Shown here piece after piece: positions 1-8,998 of a stretch of 64,000 bases of DNA. Where the stretch lies: contig JBGTDX010000073.1 in NCBI GenBank assembly GCA_041748075.1, positions 1 to 64,000 on the forward strand, read 5' to 3'. Numbering within the stretch: position 1 is the first letter of the stretch; each line of letters begins with the position of its first letter. The stretch is from JBGSYJ01 sp041748075. Its GTDB lineage: Bacteria; Acidobacteriota; Thermoanaerobaculia; Gp7-AA8. A program made the translations under genes and the position numbers. Below the pieces are notes generated by a model. That model was not told the DNA's origin, did no database searches, and saw only the letters and a program-made list of their open reading frames with translations.

Positions 1-699
1 GTCGTCGCCGGCATGGTCTGCTGCGGCGCTCACTTGCGCCTCCTCGCCGTGAGCCGCGGGCATCGCAACCAGGGTGCCGGCACGCGACTGCTCGCGCTCG
101 CAGAGCGTCACGCCGCGGCCTCGGGTTTCGAGCGGCTCATCATTGCCGGCGAACCGGGTAATTACTTCACGCCTGGCATCTGGCTGAATGACGAGCGAAC
201 CATCGGGTTCTTCAGAGCACGAGGCTACAGGGTTCGGAGCGAGCCTGTGAACCTGACCGTCCAACTCAATGACAGCCAGTTCCTCGATCAGGCCCCGCCC
301 ACTAGACGAGTCGTCGTGGCTTCTCACGAAGAACGAATGGCGGTCAAACGGTGGATCGAGGAGGAGTTCGGCCCCATCTGGGCATTCGAGGCAGGAAAGA
401 GCTTCGAGCATCCGCAGCCCTCGATCGTCATCCACCGGGAGGGCGGCGAGATCCGCGGGTTCAGCGCTCACTGCGCGAACAACGCGGCTCTCGGCACCTA
501 TGGTCCAGCCGGAGTCGGCCGGCGATGGCGGAGGAATGGCTACGGGAGTGGCCTGCTGCTCGCATCTCTCGCCGATCTGAAGGTGCGGGGGTTCAGCGCG
601 GCGATCATTCAATGGGCCGCGGCCCTCGACTTTTATGAGCGTACGTGCGGCGCAGTGGTGTCGGAGCGATTCGTCGTGCTGGAGAAGGCGCTGAAATGA
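1..699 (+). CDS. GNAT-family N-acetyltransferase, two GNAT units, 5' end outside window
   Basis: Probable acetyl-CoA-dependent acyltransferase; the substrate cannot be told. The reading frame is open from base 1 (codons for V-V-A-G precede the first ATG at base 13), so the gene very likely begins before the window. Two copies of the acetyl-CoA-binding motif A are visible. One is near the start (GHRNQGAGTRLL) and a second lies around residues 165-182 (GVGRRWRRNGYGSGLL), suggesting a tandem GNAT protein, with one unit possibly a non-catalytic scaffold. A 117-base gap separates it from the next gene. Family assignment is good; everything about substrate is unknown. Confidence 0.8.
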   Translation, partial: VVAGMVCCGAHLRLLAVSRGHRNQGAGTRLLALAERHAAASGFERLIIAGEPGNYFTPGIWLNDERTIGFFRARGYRVRSEPVNLTVQLNDSQFLDQAPPTRRVVVASHEERMAVKRWIEEEFGPIWAFEAGKSFEHPQPSIVIHREGGEIRGFSAHCANNAALGTYGPAGVGRRWRRNGYGSGLLLASLADLKVRGFSAAIIQWAAALDFYERTCGAVVSERFVVLEKALK

Positions 700-816
700 C
701 GCGTGGCCCGTGTCATGGTTTCATGCAGTGCCCTGAACCCCGTGTCTCAATACGATGTCTGAAAATCTCGTCATTCGTGATTTGACTGCTCCGTCATTTA
801 CTATCTCCCCCACGAC

Positions 817-1533
817 ATGAATGAGCGTCAGAAATCGATTTCGTTTCTTCCTGCGACCATCGGGATCACCGGAGGCGTCGTCCTCGCCTCATTCGCTTTC
901 TGGTTCTTCAAGAAGCAGGCGGATCTGGTCAACCACGGCAAGACTGCCACCTACGACTCGATGATTCTCCAGTCGGCGAGAAAGCTCTCGAGCCCGACAT
1001 CCGACCAGACGATGCGCTTTGCGACCTACCTGGGAACTCACGTCGCGATCGGAACGATCGCCGGGCTGACGGCCGTCACCATGCTTCGCCGCAGGCGACC
1101 CCACGAGGCGTGGACCGTCATCGTCAGTACGGGGGGCGCCATGGTGCTGAATACAGTTCTCAAAGACCTGTTCAGACGCCAGCGTCCTCAGGACGCCAGA
1201 TTCATTCGCCTTCCGAAATCTCACAGCTTTCCCAGCGGACACTCGCTCATGGCGGCCGCGACGTTTCCAATTCTCGCCCACCATCTCGTCGAAGAGCAGT
1301 CGACCAGCGTGCAGTTCGCCGCGCAGACGGCATCTGGCATAACGATCGCGCTCGTGGGGTTTTCGAGAGTGTACTTCGGTGTCCACTTCCCATCCGACGT
1401 GCTTGCGGGATTCGCCGCGGGGCTCGGCTGGCTCGGGCTCACCTCACTGTCGCACACCCTGATCGACCGCGACAGACGACGGATGGCTCTCCACGGATCG
1501 AAGAATGATATGAACTTCAAGGAACGACCATGA
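817..1533 (+). CDS. PAP2-superfamily membrane phosphatase
   Basis: Integral membrane lipid phosphatase of the PAP2 family (phosphatidic acid, undecaprenyl-pyrophosphate or similar lipid phosphates; the exact substrate is open). The 238-residue protein has the three family motifs in order: K116-x6-R123-P124, P139-S-G-H142, and S183-R followed by H190 and D194. Hydrophobic segments occur at about 12-30, 72-90, 101-115, 170-182 and 195-212. The stop codon overlaps the start of kgd in an ATGA arrangement (1530-1533), so translation of the two is probably coupled. A lipid phosphatase coupled to a TCA-cycle enzyme is an odd pairing with no obvious metabolic logic. Confidence 0.93.
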   Translation: MNERQKSISFLPATIGITGGVVLASFAFWFFKKQADLVNHGKTATYDSMILQSARKLSSPTSDQTMRFATYLGTHVAIGTIAGLTAVTMLRRRRPHEAWTVIVSTGGAMVLNTVLKDLFRRQRPQDARFIRLPKSHSFPSGHSLMAAATFPILAHHLVEEQSTSVQFAAQTASGITIALVGFSRVYFGVHFPSDVLAGFAAGLGWLGLTSLSHTLIDRDRRRMALHGSKNDMNFKERP

Positions 1534-4500
1534 CCACCACGTACTCCTACGGTACGAACATCGCCTTCATCGAGGAGCTCTACGAGAAGTATCTCCACGA
1601 CCCTTCCTCGGTCAGCGCGAGCTGGCAGGAGTTCTTCGAGGACTACGAGCCGGTCCTCGAGGATGAATTCATCGACAGCCTCGAGCAGTCGCTCGCAAGC
1701 GAGGAGCCGGAGACCAGTTCCGAACCGTGGCCCTCGACTGCCGGTCAGACCGCAGCATCGAGGTCCGCGCCGCTCGCCGCAGCCGCGCCGCGTCAATCCG
1801 CCGCACCTCCGGTTGCGCCGGCAGAGTCCGCGACCACTCGAGCGGGAAAAGCGCCCGAGGCACCAACCGATGAACGTGTCGCAACGCCGCTGCGAGGCGT
1901 AGCATCGAAGATCGCAGAAAACATGGAACTCTCGCTCGAGGTCCCCACGGCGACCTCCGTGAGAGTCATTCCCGTCAAGGTCCTGGAAGAAAACCGCCGG
2001 ACGATCAATCACCATCTGGCAGTGATAGGCCAGGCCAAGACCTCGTTCACCCACCTCATCGCATGGGCCATCGTCAAGGCCATCGCCGAGTTTCCCCGGA
2101 TGAATGCAGCTTACGCATCCGTCGACGGCCAGCCCACCCGCTACGATCGCGAGCATGTCAACATCGGTCTGGCAATCGACCTCGAGCGGAAGGATGGAAC
2201 CCGCACTCTGGTGGTCCCCAGCATCAAGAAGGCTGACACTCTGGATTTCGCGCAGTTTCTCAGGGCGTACAACGACATCCTCCGGAAGGCACGCAACAAC
2301 GCTCTCGAGATTGCGGACTTCGAAGGAACCTCCATCTCGCTGACGAATCCCGGCACCATCGGGACGATCTCGTCAATTCCGCGACTGATGCGCTCGCAGG
2401 GCGCCATCATCGCAACCGGGCAGATCGACTATTCGGCCGAGTACGCCGCAACGGATCCCAGCGTCCTTGCCGACCTCGGGATCTCCAAAGTGATGACGAT
2501 GACGAGCACATACGACCATCGCATCATTCAAGGGGCCGAGTCGGGGGCATTTCTGGCGAAGATTCATCAGCTTCTCCTGGGAGAAGCCAATTTCTACGAC
2601 GATATTTTCCGTGACCTCCGCATTCCTTACGAGCCCGCCCGCTGGTCCCGGGACCGGCGGACGTCGAGAGGTGTCGCGAGCCGCGGGCAGACTGTCTCGC
2701 GCGAAGCAGGCGTGCTGCAACTGATCAACGCGTATCGCGTGAGAGGGCACATCCTCGCCGATCTCGATCCTCTCGAATACAAAGTAGGTCAGCATGCGGA
2801 GCTCAATCCCGCCTATTACGGCCTGACAATCTGGGACCTCGACCGGGAGTTCGTCTGCGGCGGACTCTGCAAGCAGGAAACCGCATCCCTTCGAACGATC
2901 CTCGACACCCTTCGGGAGACTTACTGCGGCCGCATCGGGCCGGAGTACATGCACATTCAGGAGCCTAAGCAGAAGCGGTGGCTGCAGGACCGGATGGAGC
3001 CGAGCCGGAACGCTGCGCCTCTGGATGGAGCGACAAAGCGCCGCATCCTGATGAAGCTGAACGACGCCGAGGCGTTCGAGCGATTCCTTCACACGAAGTA
3101 TGTCGGCCACAAACGCTTCTCTCTGGAAGGCGCCGAGACGGTCATTCCGATGCTCGACCATCTTCTGAACGAAGCCGCCGAAGCGGGCGTCGAAGAAGTC
3201 GTGCTCGGCATGGCTCATCGCGGAAGACTCAACGTTCTGGCGAGCGTGATGGGCAAATCGTACGAGAGAATTTTCAACGAGTTCGAAGGCGACATCGACC
3301 CCAATACGACGCAGGGGTCCGGTGATGTGAAATACCACCTCGGGGCCGAGGGAACCCACGTCTCCCCTTCCGACATCGAAGTGAAACTCACCCTGGCTTC
3401 GAATCCAAGCCACCTCGAAGCAGTTGATCCTGTCGTCGAAGGAATGGCGCGCGCGAAACAGGAGCTCCTGGGTGACCACGAGCGCAGCCGGGTCGTGCCG
3501 GTGCTTCTGCACGGCGACGCGGCGTTTGCCGGACAGGGGGTCGTGGCGGAGACCCTGAACCTCTCCCAGCTCAAGGGATACCGGACGGGGGGAACGGTTC
3601 ACATCGTCATCAACAACCAGATCGGATTCACGACGGGGCCCGAAGCAGCGCGCTCGTCGATGTATGCAACGGACGTAGCGAAGATGGTTCAGGCGCCGAT
3701 CTTTCACGTCAACGGTGATGATGCGGAGGCCTGCATCCGTGCGGTCACGCTCGCCTTCGAATTCAGAAAGGTCTTCAAAAAGGATGTCGTGATCGACCTC
3801 GTCTGTTACCGGCGACACGGGCACAACGAAGGCGATGAGCCGTCGCTGACGCAGCCCCGCATGTACAAGTTGATCAAGGAACATCGATCGGTGCGGAAGA
3901 TTTACACCGAAACGCTTCTTCGTAAAGGCGACATCGATCCTGAAGAGGCCGAGAAGTGGCTCGAGAGCTTTCAGAAGCGTCTGCAGGAAGCATTCGATCG
4001 GGTCAAAGAGCCGGCCGAGCCTCCCTCGAACGAACGCCACCCGCTCTGGACCGACGAAGAGACCACGGGCTACCAGAACGATCCGAGCGTCGATACGAGC
4101 GTGTCAGCCGAGAAACTGCAGCGCACAGGAACGGCCCTCACGACCGTCCGCGAAGGATTCTCACTTCACCCCAAGCTCAGACCGATCATCGCCAAACGCC
4201 GGGCCATGCTCGAAGGAAAAGACAAAGTCGACTGGGCCTTCGGCGAAATGCTGGCGTTCGGAACACTGCTGCTCGACGGCTTCAGTGTGCGGCTCAGCGG
4301 CCAGGACAGCGGTCGAGGTACGTTCTCGCAGCGACACGCTATCCTGTTCGATAACAACAGCGGCGAGCGATGGGTCCCACTCCACACACTATCCCGCACT
4401 CAGGGGGCTCAGGAAGCCCAGACCGAAGCTCCGGTCGAAAACGCTCTGGGTGAATCACTCAGAACCGACCACAGGGCCCCGGTGAACTTTTCGGTCTACG

Positions 4501-5345
4501 ATTCTCTCCTCTCGGAGTATGGCGTGCTCGGATTCGAGTACGGCTATTCCGTGGCGGACCCTCAGTCGCTCGTGCTGTGGGAAGCGCAGTTCGGCGATTT
4601 CATGAACGGCGCGCAGATCATCATCGATCAGTTCCTCACCTCGGCCGAAGAGAAATGGGGCCAGCACAGCGGTCTCGTGATGCTTCTGCCCCACGGCTAC
4701 GAAGGCCAGGGACCCGAGCATTCGTCGGCTCGCCTGGAGCGCCTGCTCATTCTCAGCGCGGAAGGCAACATGTTCGTCGTCTACCCCACGACTCCGGCAC
4801 AGCATTTCCACGCACTGCGGAGGCAGATGATGACGGACCCCCGCAAGCCGCTCGTCGTCATGACGCCGAAGTCCCTTCTGCGTCACCCGGAAGCAACTTC
4901 CACGATGGAGCAACTCGAGAACGGACGCTTCCACCCCGTTCTCGACGATCCGAAGTTTGTCTCTGACGATACGGGCCGGGAATCCGTCCGGAGGATCGTG
5001 CTGACCTCCGGGAAGGTGTTCTATGACCTCAAAGCGGCGCGTGAAAAGAGCTCCCTGGATCACGTCGCCATCGTCCGGCTCGAGCAGTTCTATCCCTGGC
5101 CCGCGCGACTTCTCTCAGACGTCATCGAGACCTATCCCTCGGCTACGGAGATCTTCTACGTACAGGAAGAGCCGAGAAACATGGGTGGATGGAACTTCGT
5201 CCGCGATCGCCTCTACCCGATGCTCGGAGAGTTGCGGACTCTGACGTACTGCGGTCGTCCGCCGAGCGCCTCACCAGCAACCGGTTCTCATCACCGCCAC
5301 GAAGAACAGCAGAAGGCCATCGTTGAAACGGCCCTGAAGAGTTAG
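1530..5345 (+). CDS. kgd: Multifunctional 2-oxoglutarate decarboxylase/dehydrogenase E1 fused to E2 catalytic domain (Kgd type)
   Basis: Cytosolic ThDP enzyme of the TCA cycle that decarboxylates 2-oxoglutarate and feeds succinyl transfer (or carboligation, as in mycobacterial Kgd). At 1271 residues it is about the size of the roughly 1230-residue mycobacterial protein. Order of parts: a short SucA-type N-terminal segment (about 5-40); an Ala/Pro-rich linker (50-110); an acyltransferase (E2) catalytic domain (about 112-350, with the DHRIIQG active-site segment near 330); then the E1 part with HRGRLNV near 562 and the ThDP-binding GDAAFAGQG near 662, followed by the transketolase-like pyrimidine and C-terminal domains. 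No lipoyl domain is present, as in mycobacterial Kgd, so lipoyl and E3 partners must come from elsewhere. The start overlaps the upstream PAP2 stop by 4 bp. Such E2-E1 fusions are best known from Actinobacteria. Confidence 0.95.
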   Translation: MTTTYSYGTNIAFIEELYEKYLHDPSSVSASWQEFFEDYEPVLEDEFIDSLEQSLASEEPETSSEPWPSTAGQTAASRSAPLAAAAPRQSAAPPVAPAESATTRAGKAPEAPTDERVATPLRGVASKIAENMELSLEVPTATSVRVIPVKVLEENRRTINHHLAVIGQAKTSFTHLIAWAIVKAIAEFPRMNAAYASVDGQPTRYDREHVNIGLAIDLERKDGTRTLVVPSIKKADTLDFAQFLRAYNDILRKARNNALEIADFEGTSISLTNPGTIGTISSIPRLMRSQGAIIATGQIDYSAEYAATDPSVLADLGISKVMTMTSTYDHRIIQGAESGAFLAKIHQLLLGEANFYDDIFRDLRIPYEPARWSRDRRTSRGVASRGQTVSREAGVLQLINAYRVRGHILADLDPLEYKVGQHAELNPAYYGLTIWDLDREFVCGGLCKQETASLRTILDTLRETYCGRIGPEYMHIQEPKQKRWLQDRMEPSRNAAPLDGATKRRILMKLNDAEAFERFLHTKYVGHKRFSLEGAETVIPMLDHLLNEAAEAGVEEVVLGMAHRGRLNVLASVMGKSYERIFNEFEGDIDPNTTQGSGDVKYHLGAEGTHVSPSDIEVKLTLASNPSHLEAVDPVVEGMARAKQELLGDHERSRVVPVLLHGDAAFAGQGVVAETLNLSQLKGYRTGGTVHIVINNQIGFTTGPEAARSSMYATDVAKMVQAPIFHVNGDDAEACIRAVTLAFEFRKVFKKDVVIDLVCYRRHGHNEGDEPSLTQPRMYKLIKEHRSVRKIYTETLLRKGDIDPEEAEKWLESFQKRLQEAFDRVKEPAEPPSNERHPLWTDEETTGYQNDPSVDTSVSAEKLQRTGTALTTVREGFSLHPKLRPIIAKRRAMLEGKDKVDWAFGEMLAFGTLLLDGFSVRLSGQDSGRGTFSQRHAILFDNNSGERWVPLHTLSRTQGAQEAQTEAPVENALGESLRTDHRAPVNFSVYDSLLSEYGVLGFEYGYSVADPQSLVLWEAQFGDFMNGAQIIIDQFLTSAEEKWGQHSGLVMLLPHGYEGQGPEHSSARLERLLILSAEGNMFVVYPTTPAQHFHALRRQMMTDPRKPLVVMTPKSLLRHPEATSTMEQLENGRFHPVLDDPKFVSDDTGRESVRRIVLTSGKVFYDLKAAREKSSLDHVAIVRLEQFYPWPARLLSDVIETYPSATEIFYVQEEPRNMGGWNFVRDRLYPMLGELRTLTYCGRPPSASPATGSHHRHEEQQKAIVETALKS

Positions 5346-5376
5346 TCTTCCGGCCCGTAAAAAACAGGAGAACAAA

Positions 5377-5895
5377 ATGCCCGGACTACCGATCGAACGA
5401 CTCCCCGAATCCTCGCGCGTATGGATATTCGGTGCGAGCACGGCGCTGAACGAGGACCAGAGTGCACGGCTGCTGGGTGTAGTCGATGAGTTTCTGGCCG
5501 GATGGTCCGCACACGGCACACAACTCGAGGGTGCACGCGAACTGCTCGAAGGTAGATTTCTGATCGTCGCAGTCGATCCAGGCGCAAACCCTTCGGGATG
5601 CTCGATTGACCGCCTGTTCGCGACACTTCAGCAGCTCGAGCGAGAGCTGTCCATTTCGCTTCTCGATTCAGGCCGGATCTTCTTCCGGGACGGCTCAGGA
5701 GCGATTCATTCCGTCGATCGCGCCGCTTTCCGCGAGCTTGCCCGTAGCGGGGAGATCTCTGGATCCACGCCTGTGTTCGATACGACGATCGAGCGGCTGG
5801 CGGACCTCCGGTCGAATCATCTCGAGAGGCGCGCAAGCGACTCGTGGCATGCGAGGACCTTCACGATCGCCGCACATGAACCTGCAGTCCGATAA
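5377..5895 (+). CDS. Conserved hypothetical protein (small cytosolic, 172 aa)
   Basis: Function unknown. Recognisable features are the N-terminal RVWIFGAS segment, the FLAGWSAHG segment near 44-52 and the NPSGCSIDRL segment near residues 71-80. I remember this combination from a family often misnamed 'ABC transporter ATPase' in Bacteroidetes-type genomes, although no Walker motifs are present. The start is well supported by AGGAG six bases upstream of the ATG. It lies 31 bases after kgd on the same strand and 17 bases before the TerB-like gene, so it may be cotranscribed with both. No signal peptide or membrane segment is seen. Confidence 0.75.
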   Translation: MPGLPIERLPESSRVWIFGASTALNEDQSARLLGVVDEFLAGWSAHGTQLEGARELLEGRFLIVAVDPGANPSGCSIDRLFATLQQLERELSISLLDSGRIFFRDGSGAIHSVDRAAFRELARSGEISGSTPVFDTTIERLADLRSNHLERRASDSWHARTFTIAAHEPAVR

Positions 5896-5912
5896 ACGAC
5901 GGAGCGAGCCCG

Positions 5913-6392
5913 ATGACACTCGATTCACTCGTCCGATTCTTCAGGAACAGCCTGAGCCCGGCACAGCCCGAATCGCCCGAAGATCACGAACAGACTCTCC
6001 GCGTTGCCACTGCCGCGATTCTTCTCGAGACTGCCTACGCCGACCACTCCCTCTCCTCGAAAGAAGAATCGCGCATCCTCGAGTTCCTTCAGCAGAAATT
6101 CGACATCTCAGAGGATATGGCTCGGGAACTTGTCGAGGCAGCAGAAGAGATGAGAGGCCAGACCATCGATCACTGGAACGTCACTAACACCGTACGCAAG
6201 AGTTTTCCTTTGATCGACCGGATACAGATCGTGAAGGCGATGTGGCGGCTGGTGTACCTCGACGGCGACCTCCACCAGTACGAAAACTACATGGTACGCA
6301 AGATGGCAGACCTGCTCGGTCTGGAACATCATGTGATGATCGAAGCGAAGCTGGCTGTTCGAAAAGAGCTCGCTCTGGCCGGCGAGGACTGA
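5913..6392 (+). CDS. TerB-like (tellurite-resistance-B fold) protein
   Basis: Small all-helical 159-residue protein of the TerB/COG4103 type; the molecular role of this branch is not known. The two acidic helix pairs typical of the fold are visible: ETAYADHSLSSKEE near residue 38 and LVYLDGDLHQYEN near 112, each with Asp/Glu that could bind a metal as described for TerB. A GGAG lies a few bases before the ATG. It follows the hypothetical protein by 17 bases and converges on the agmatinase-like gene on the other strand, so it probably ends the kgd transcription unit. No tellurite-resistance genes accompany it. Confidence 0.75.
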   Translation: MTLDSLVRFFRNSLSPAQPESPEDHEQTLRVATAAILLETAYADHSLSSKEESRILEFLQQKFDISEDMARELVEAAEEMRGQTIDHWNVTNTVRKSFPLIDRIQIVKAMWRLVYLDGDLHQYENYMVRKMADLLGLEHHVMIEAKLAVRKELALAGED

Positions 6393-6404
6393 GCCCCGCT
6401 CCAC

Positions 6405-7457
6405 TCAACGCGCGTTCCGCTGCGTGAGCAGCGCGAAGCCGATCATCTTGTAGAGCAGCCGGGCTCCGACGTTCGCATCCCATTCGGTATCGCCGGGTGA
6501 AACTTCGCAAAGGTCCATTCCCACGATGGTTTTTCTGCCACGAACCAGAGCGCGGAGCAGCGCGATCGCGTCGTTCCACGAAAAGCCGCCCGGCACCGGC
6601 GTCCCGGTTCCCGGGCAGAGCGTCGGATCGAGCCCGTCTATGTCCCACGACAGGTACACCACCTCGGGAAGATGCGCGACCATCTCATCCGCAATCTCCG
6701 CGAAAGGGGTGCCGCTGTCTCTCCGTCGTGCAACGTCCGCATCGAAAACCGTCTCAATCCTTCCACCCGACCCGCGAATCACTTCCCGCTCCGCACGCCC
6801 GAGGTCACGCACCCCAACCTGCACGAGCTTGCCGACTGCGGGTACCTTCGTCATGACGTTGTGGAAAATAGAGGCATGTGACCAGGTAAAGCCTTCGTAG
6901 GCGTCACGAAGATCGGCATGGGCGTCGAGATGCAGGATTCCCATTCCCGGGTAACGCTCTGCATACGCTTGGATCGCGCCGTATGGAACCGAGTGATCTC
7001 CGCCGAGGATGACCGCCATCTTGCCGGAATCGAGAAGCGCAGAGGTCTGCTCGCGGACCCAGGCGTTGAGCGCCTCGCCGATCCTGTTCACATGTGAGAG
7101 CTGCTCGACGAACTCGTCGCCGGCCCCTCCCGCTTCGATGATGGGAGCTGCCGACGCCTTGGCTTCGCGATTCCATCCCTCGACTTCAGCCGGGATCGGA
7201 AGCATCGCAATTCCTGATTCGTACGGCTTGCCCGTCTCGTAATCGAACAGATCGACCTGGCGCGACGCCGTCAGTACAGCGGCAGGCCCTTCGGATGTAC
7301 CTCCCCCGTAAGAGGTCGTGGCCTCGAACGGCACGGGAAGAATCACCACCCGCGACTCTTCGGGAGAGAACGGGAGGCCGTAGATCCCTGAGTCCGGTCC
7401 GGCCGGGGCATCGGGATCGAACTGGCGGAGTGAGGTTTCGCTATCGGAGTGTTTCAA
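6405..7457 (-). CDS. speB: Agmatinase-like ureohydrolase
   Basis: Mn-dependent ureohydrolase, most likely converting agmatine to putrescine and urea; other guanidino substrates are possible. The 350-residue protein carries the metal ligands in family order: GGDH near 151, DAHADLR near 177-183, and SWDIDGLDP near 270-278 followed by the glycine-rich loop PGTGTPVPGG. The chosen start is TTG at 7457 and has no clear ribosome-binding site, so the N-terminus is uncertain by some residues. It is convergent with the TerB-like gene and has no polyamine genes beside it; the upstream gap holds a palindromic repeat at 7606-7633. Confidence 0.88.
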   Translation of the reverse strand: MKHSDSETSLRQFDPDAPAGPDSGIYGLPFSPEESRVVILPVPFEATTSYGGGTSEGPAAVLTASRQVDLFDYETGKPYESGIAMLPIPAEVEGWNREAKASAAPIIEAGGAGDEFVEQLSHVNRIGEALNAWVREQTSALLDSGKMAVILGGDHSVPYGAIQAYAERYPGMGILHLDAHADLRDAYEGFTWSHASIFHNVMTKVPAVGKLVQVGVRDLGRAEREVIRGSGGRIETVFDADVARRRDSGTPFAEIADEMVAHLPEVVYLSWDIDGLDPTLCPGTGTPVPGGFSWNDAIALLRALVRGRKTIVGMDLCEVSPGDTEWDANVGARLLYKMIGFALLTQRNAR

Positions 7458-7605
7458 GGTTCACGTGTCCATCCATGGTCTGAGTCTTGCCAGGCAGGCG
7501 AATGACAAGTTGTCATTTTGGCGAACAATGAACGAGCTCGTCAGAAAAGTGGCCTGACATTGCAGATTCGGTGCTGAGTCCAGGACTGTCCATCTCGAAA
7601 GCGAG

Positions 7606-7633
7606 GGCCGAACATGCAATGCAATGTTCGGCC
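7606..7633. repeat. Palindromic repeat, copy 1
   Basis: Perfect 10-bp inverted arms (ggccgaacat and atgttcggcc) around an 8-base loop gcaatgca. The reverse complement closely matches a second copy at 42253-42283, including flanking bases, so this is a dispersed repeat and not only a local hairpin. It lies in the 250-base gap between two minus-strand genes. Confidence 0.75.
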
Positions 7634-7708
7634 ACTCAGCGAAAATGATCGACGGTGAGATCCTGAGCGAAGGGAGCGATCCCCCGAAAGACGACTGTAG
7701 CTCTGCTG

Positions 7709-8002
7709 TCAATCCAGGTCGAACGGATTGACCGGCTTTTTGATTGGATCTTTCTCCGCCCGCTCGAGCGCCTCGCGGAACCGCTCCTCGAGGATCCGTC
7801 CGCGGTCCTTCTGGCTCTCGATCCCCCGGTCGAACTTCTTCTCCATTTCAGATCTGTTCGCAGCGAGCTGCGAGACCATCGCTTCGAACGACTTACCGGG
7901 GCCGGCGGGTTTCGCCTTGTGAAGCAGGACTTCACCGCTCAGCCGATCGATTACCAGAATCGACTCGCAGCAGGGGCATTCGATCTCGAGATTCTTCGCC
8001 AT
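7709..8002 (-). CDS. Small protein with CPCC metal-binding motif and charged helical tail
   Basis: Unknown function. The ATG at 8002 was chosen because GGAGG precedes it by about 8 bases; a longer frame to 8032 has no such site. The 97-residue protein opens with a strand-like segment containing a C-P-C-C motif near residues 9-12, which could be half of a zinc ribbon, followed by a long, highly charged, probably helical or coiled-coil region ending in KKPVNPFDLD. No membrane segment is present. It is divergent from the M50 protease gene; the 97-base gap between them would hold both promoters. Confidence 0.7.
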   Translation of the reverse strand: MAKNLEIECPCCESILVIDRLSGEVLLHKAKPAGPGKSFEAMVSQLAANRSEMEKKFDRGIESQKDRGRILEERFREALERAEKDPIKKPVNPFDLD

Positions 8003-8084
8003 GTTCGATCCTCCACGTCTGGAGAGCAGCATTCTATAGGATCATCTGCTTTCAGTCAGCAGTCGGCCCGAACTACGTATTGGC

Positions 8085-8090
8085 TATACA
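8085..8090 (+). promoter_or_regulatory. -10-like hexamer (TATACA) of a probable leaderless promoter for the M50 protease
   Basis: TATACA ends 9 bases before the ATG at 8100, and no Shine-Dalgarno sequence is present. A transcript starting about 7 bases after the hexamer would have almost no leader. No convincing -35 element is seen. The same geometry recurs at 16158, 39627 and 59562. Confidence 0.4.
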
Positions 8091-8099
8091 CTGCACCAA

Positions 8100-8798
8100 A
8101 TGGAACCTTCAGGCTTTCGCCTCGGATCGATCCGCGGCACCACGATCCACGTGGAAATCAGTTTCTTCATCCTGATCGCACTCTTCGTGATTATCTACCT
8201 GGAGAGAGGCGTGCCGCTTGAGCAGGCACTACTGTGGGCGCCGATCATTTTCTTCAGCGTTCTTCTGCACGAGATCGGGCACGCAGCAGCGATCGGCATC
8301 CTTGGGTTCGGTCCGAGTCAGATATCGCTCGCAGGGCTGGGCGGCCTGACCCGGAACGCGCGGCGATCACGCCCGTGGCAGGATATCCTGATCAGCGTCG
8401 CGGGCCCGCTGTCGAGCTTCGCAATCGCAGCCGGCGCCCTGTTGCTTGCGCGGGCCGTGCCATTCTTCCGGTCCGATCCCATGTTCGCGGCCCTGCTTCC
8501 GATGCTGATCCTGGCCAACATCATCTGGGGCATCTTCAACCTTCTTCCGATCTTTCCACTCGACGGCGGACAGGCGTTGAGGAACTTTGCCAGAATGATC
8601 ACTCGCGAACGGACTGCGCTGCTGATCTCGGTGTGGATCTCCATGCTCGTCGGCGGAACGCTCGCACTGTGGGGCCTGCGCAGCGGTCAATTTTTCGTGG
8701 CGATCCTCGCGGCGGTACTGACTTACCAGAATTTCAAACAGTGGCAGATAATCCGAACGCTCGACAGGGACACGCCCACTGGAGATGGAGAGATCTGA
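8100..8798 (+). CDS. Site-2-protease-type (M50) membrane metalloprotease
   Basis: Intramembrane zinc protease or protease-like protein of the SREBF site-2 family, 232 residues with about five hydrophobic segments. Zinc ligands are H57-E-I-G-H61 in one membrane segment and the N147-LLPIFPL-D155-G-G segment in another, the order expected of the family. There is no PDZ domain and no CBS pair, so it belongs to the short rhomboid-sized subgroup. Substrate unknown; no anti-sigma factor gene is adjacent. The ATG has no ribosome-binding site but a -10-like hexamer just upstream, which points to leaderless expression. Confidence 0.9.
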   Translation: MEPSGFRLGSIRGTTIHVEISFFILIALFVIIYLERGVPLEQALLWAPIIFFSVLLHEIGHAAAIGILGFGPSQISLAGLGGLTRNARRSRPWQDILISVAGPLSSFAIAAGALLLARAVPFFRSDPMFAALLPMLILANIIWGIFNLLPIFPLDGGQALRNFARMITRERTALLISVWISMLVGGTLALWGLRSGQFFVAILAAVLTYQNFKQWQIIRTLDRDTPTGDGEI

Positions 8799-8998
8799 GA
8801 ACGAGTGTTGAGGAAGTCAGGCTTTCCGGCCCGCCTGTGCGATAATCCCATATGAGAGTTTCACAAGGACGGGGTTGAGCGGAATCGCAAAGGATGGGCG
8901 CAGGAGAGGTACGAGCATCAGCAGCAGACCCCTCCGATGCCGGCCACGCAACTCCTGCTCCTGCCTTCTGAATTCCACCAGCCACGGCGTTTCGTAAT

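Noticed and set aside
2373..4040. Long minus-strand open frame of 555 codons inside kgd
   Set aside because: It is fully antisense to a gene with strong family motifs, has no recognisable domain, and such frames are common in GC-rich DNA.
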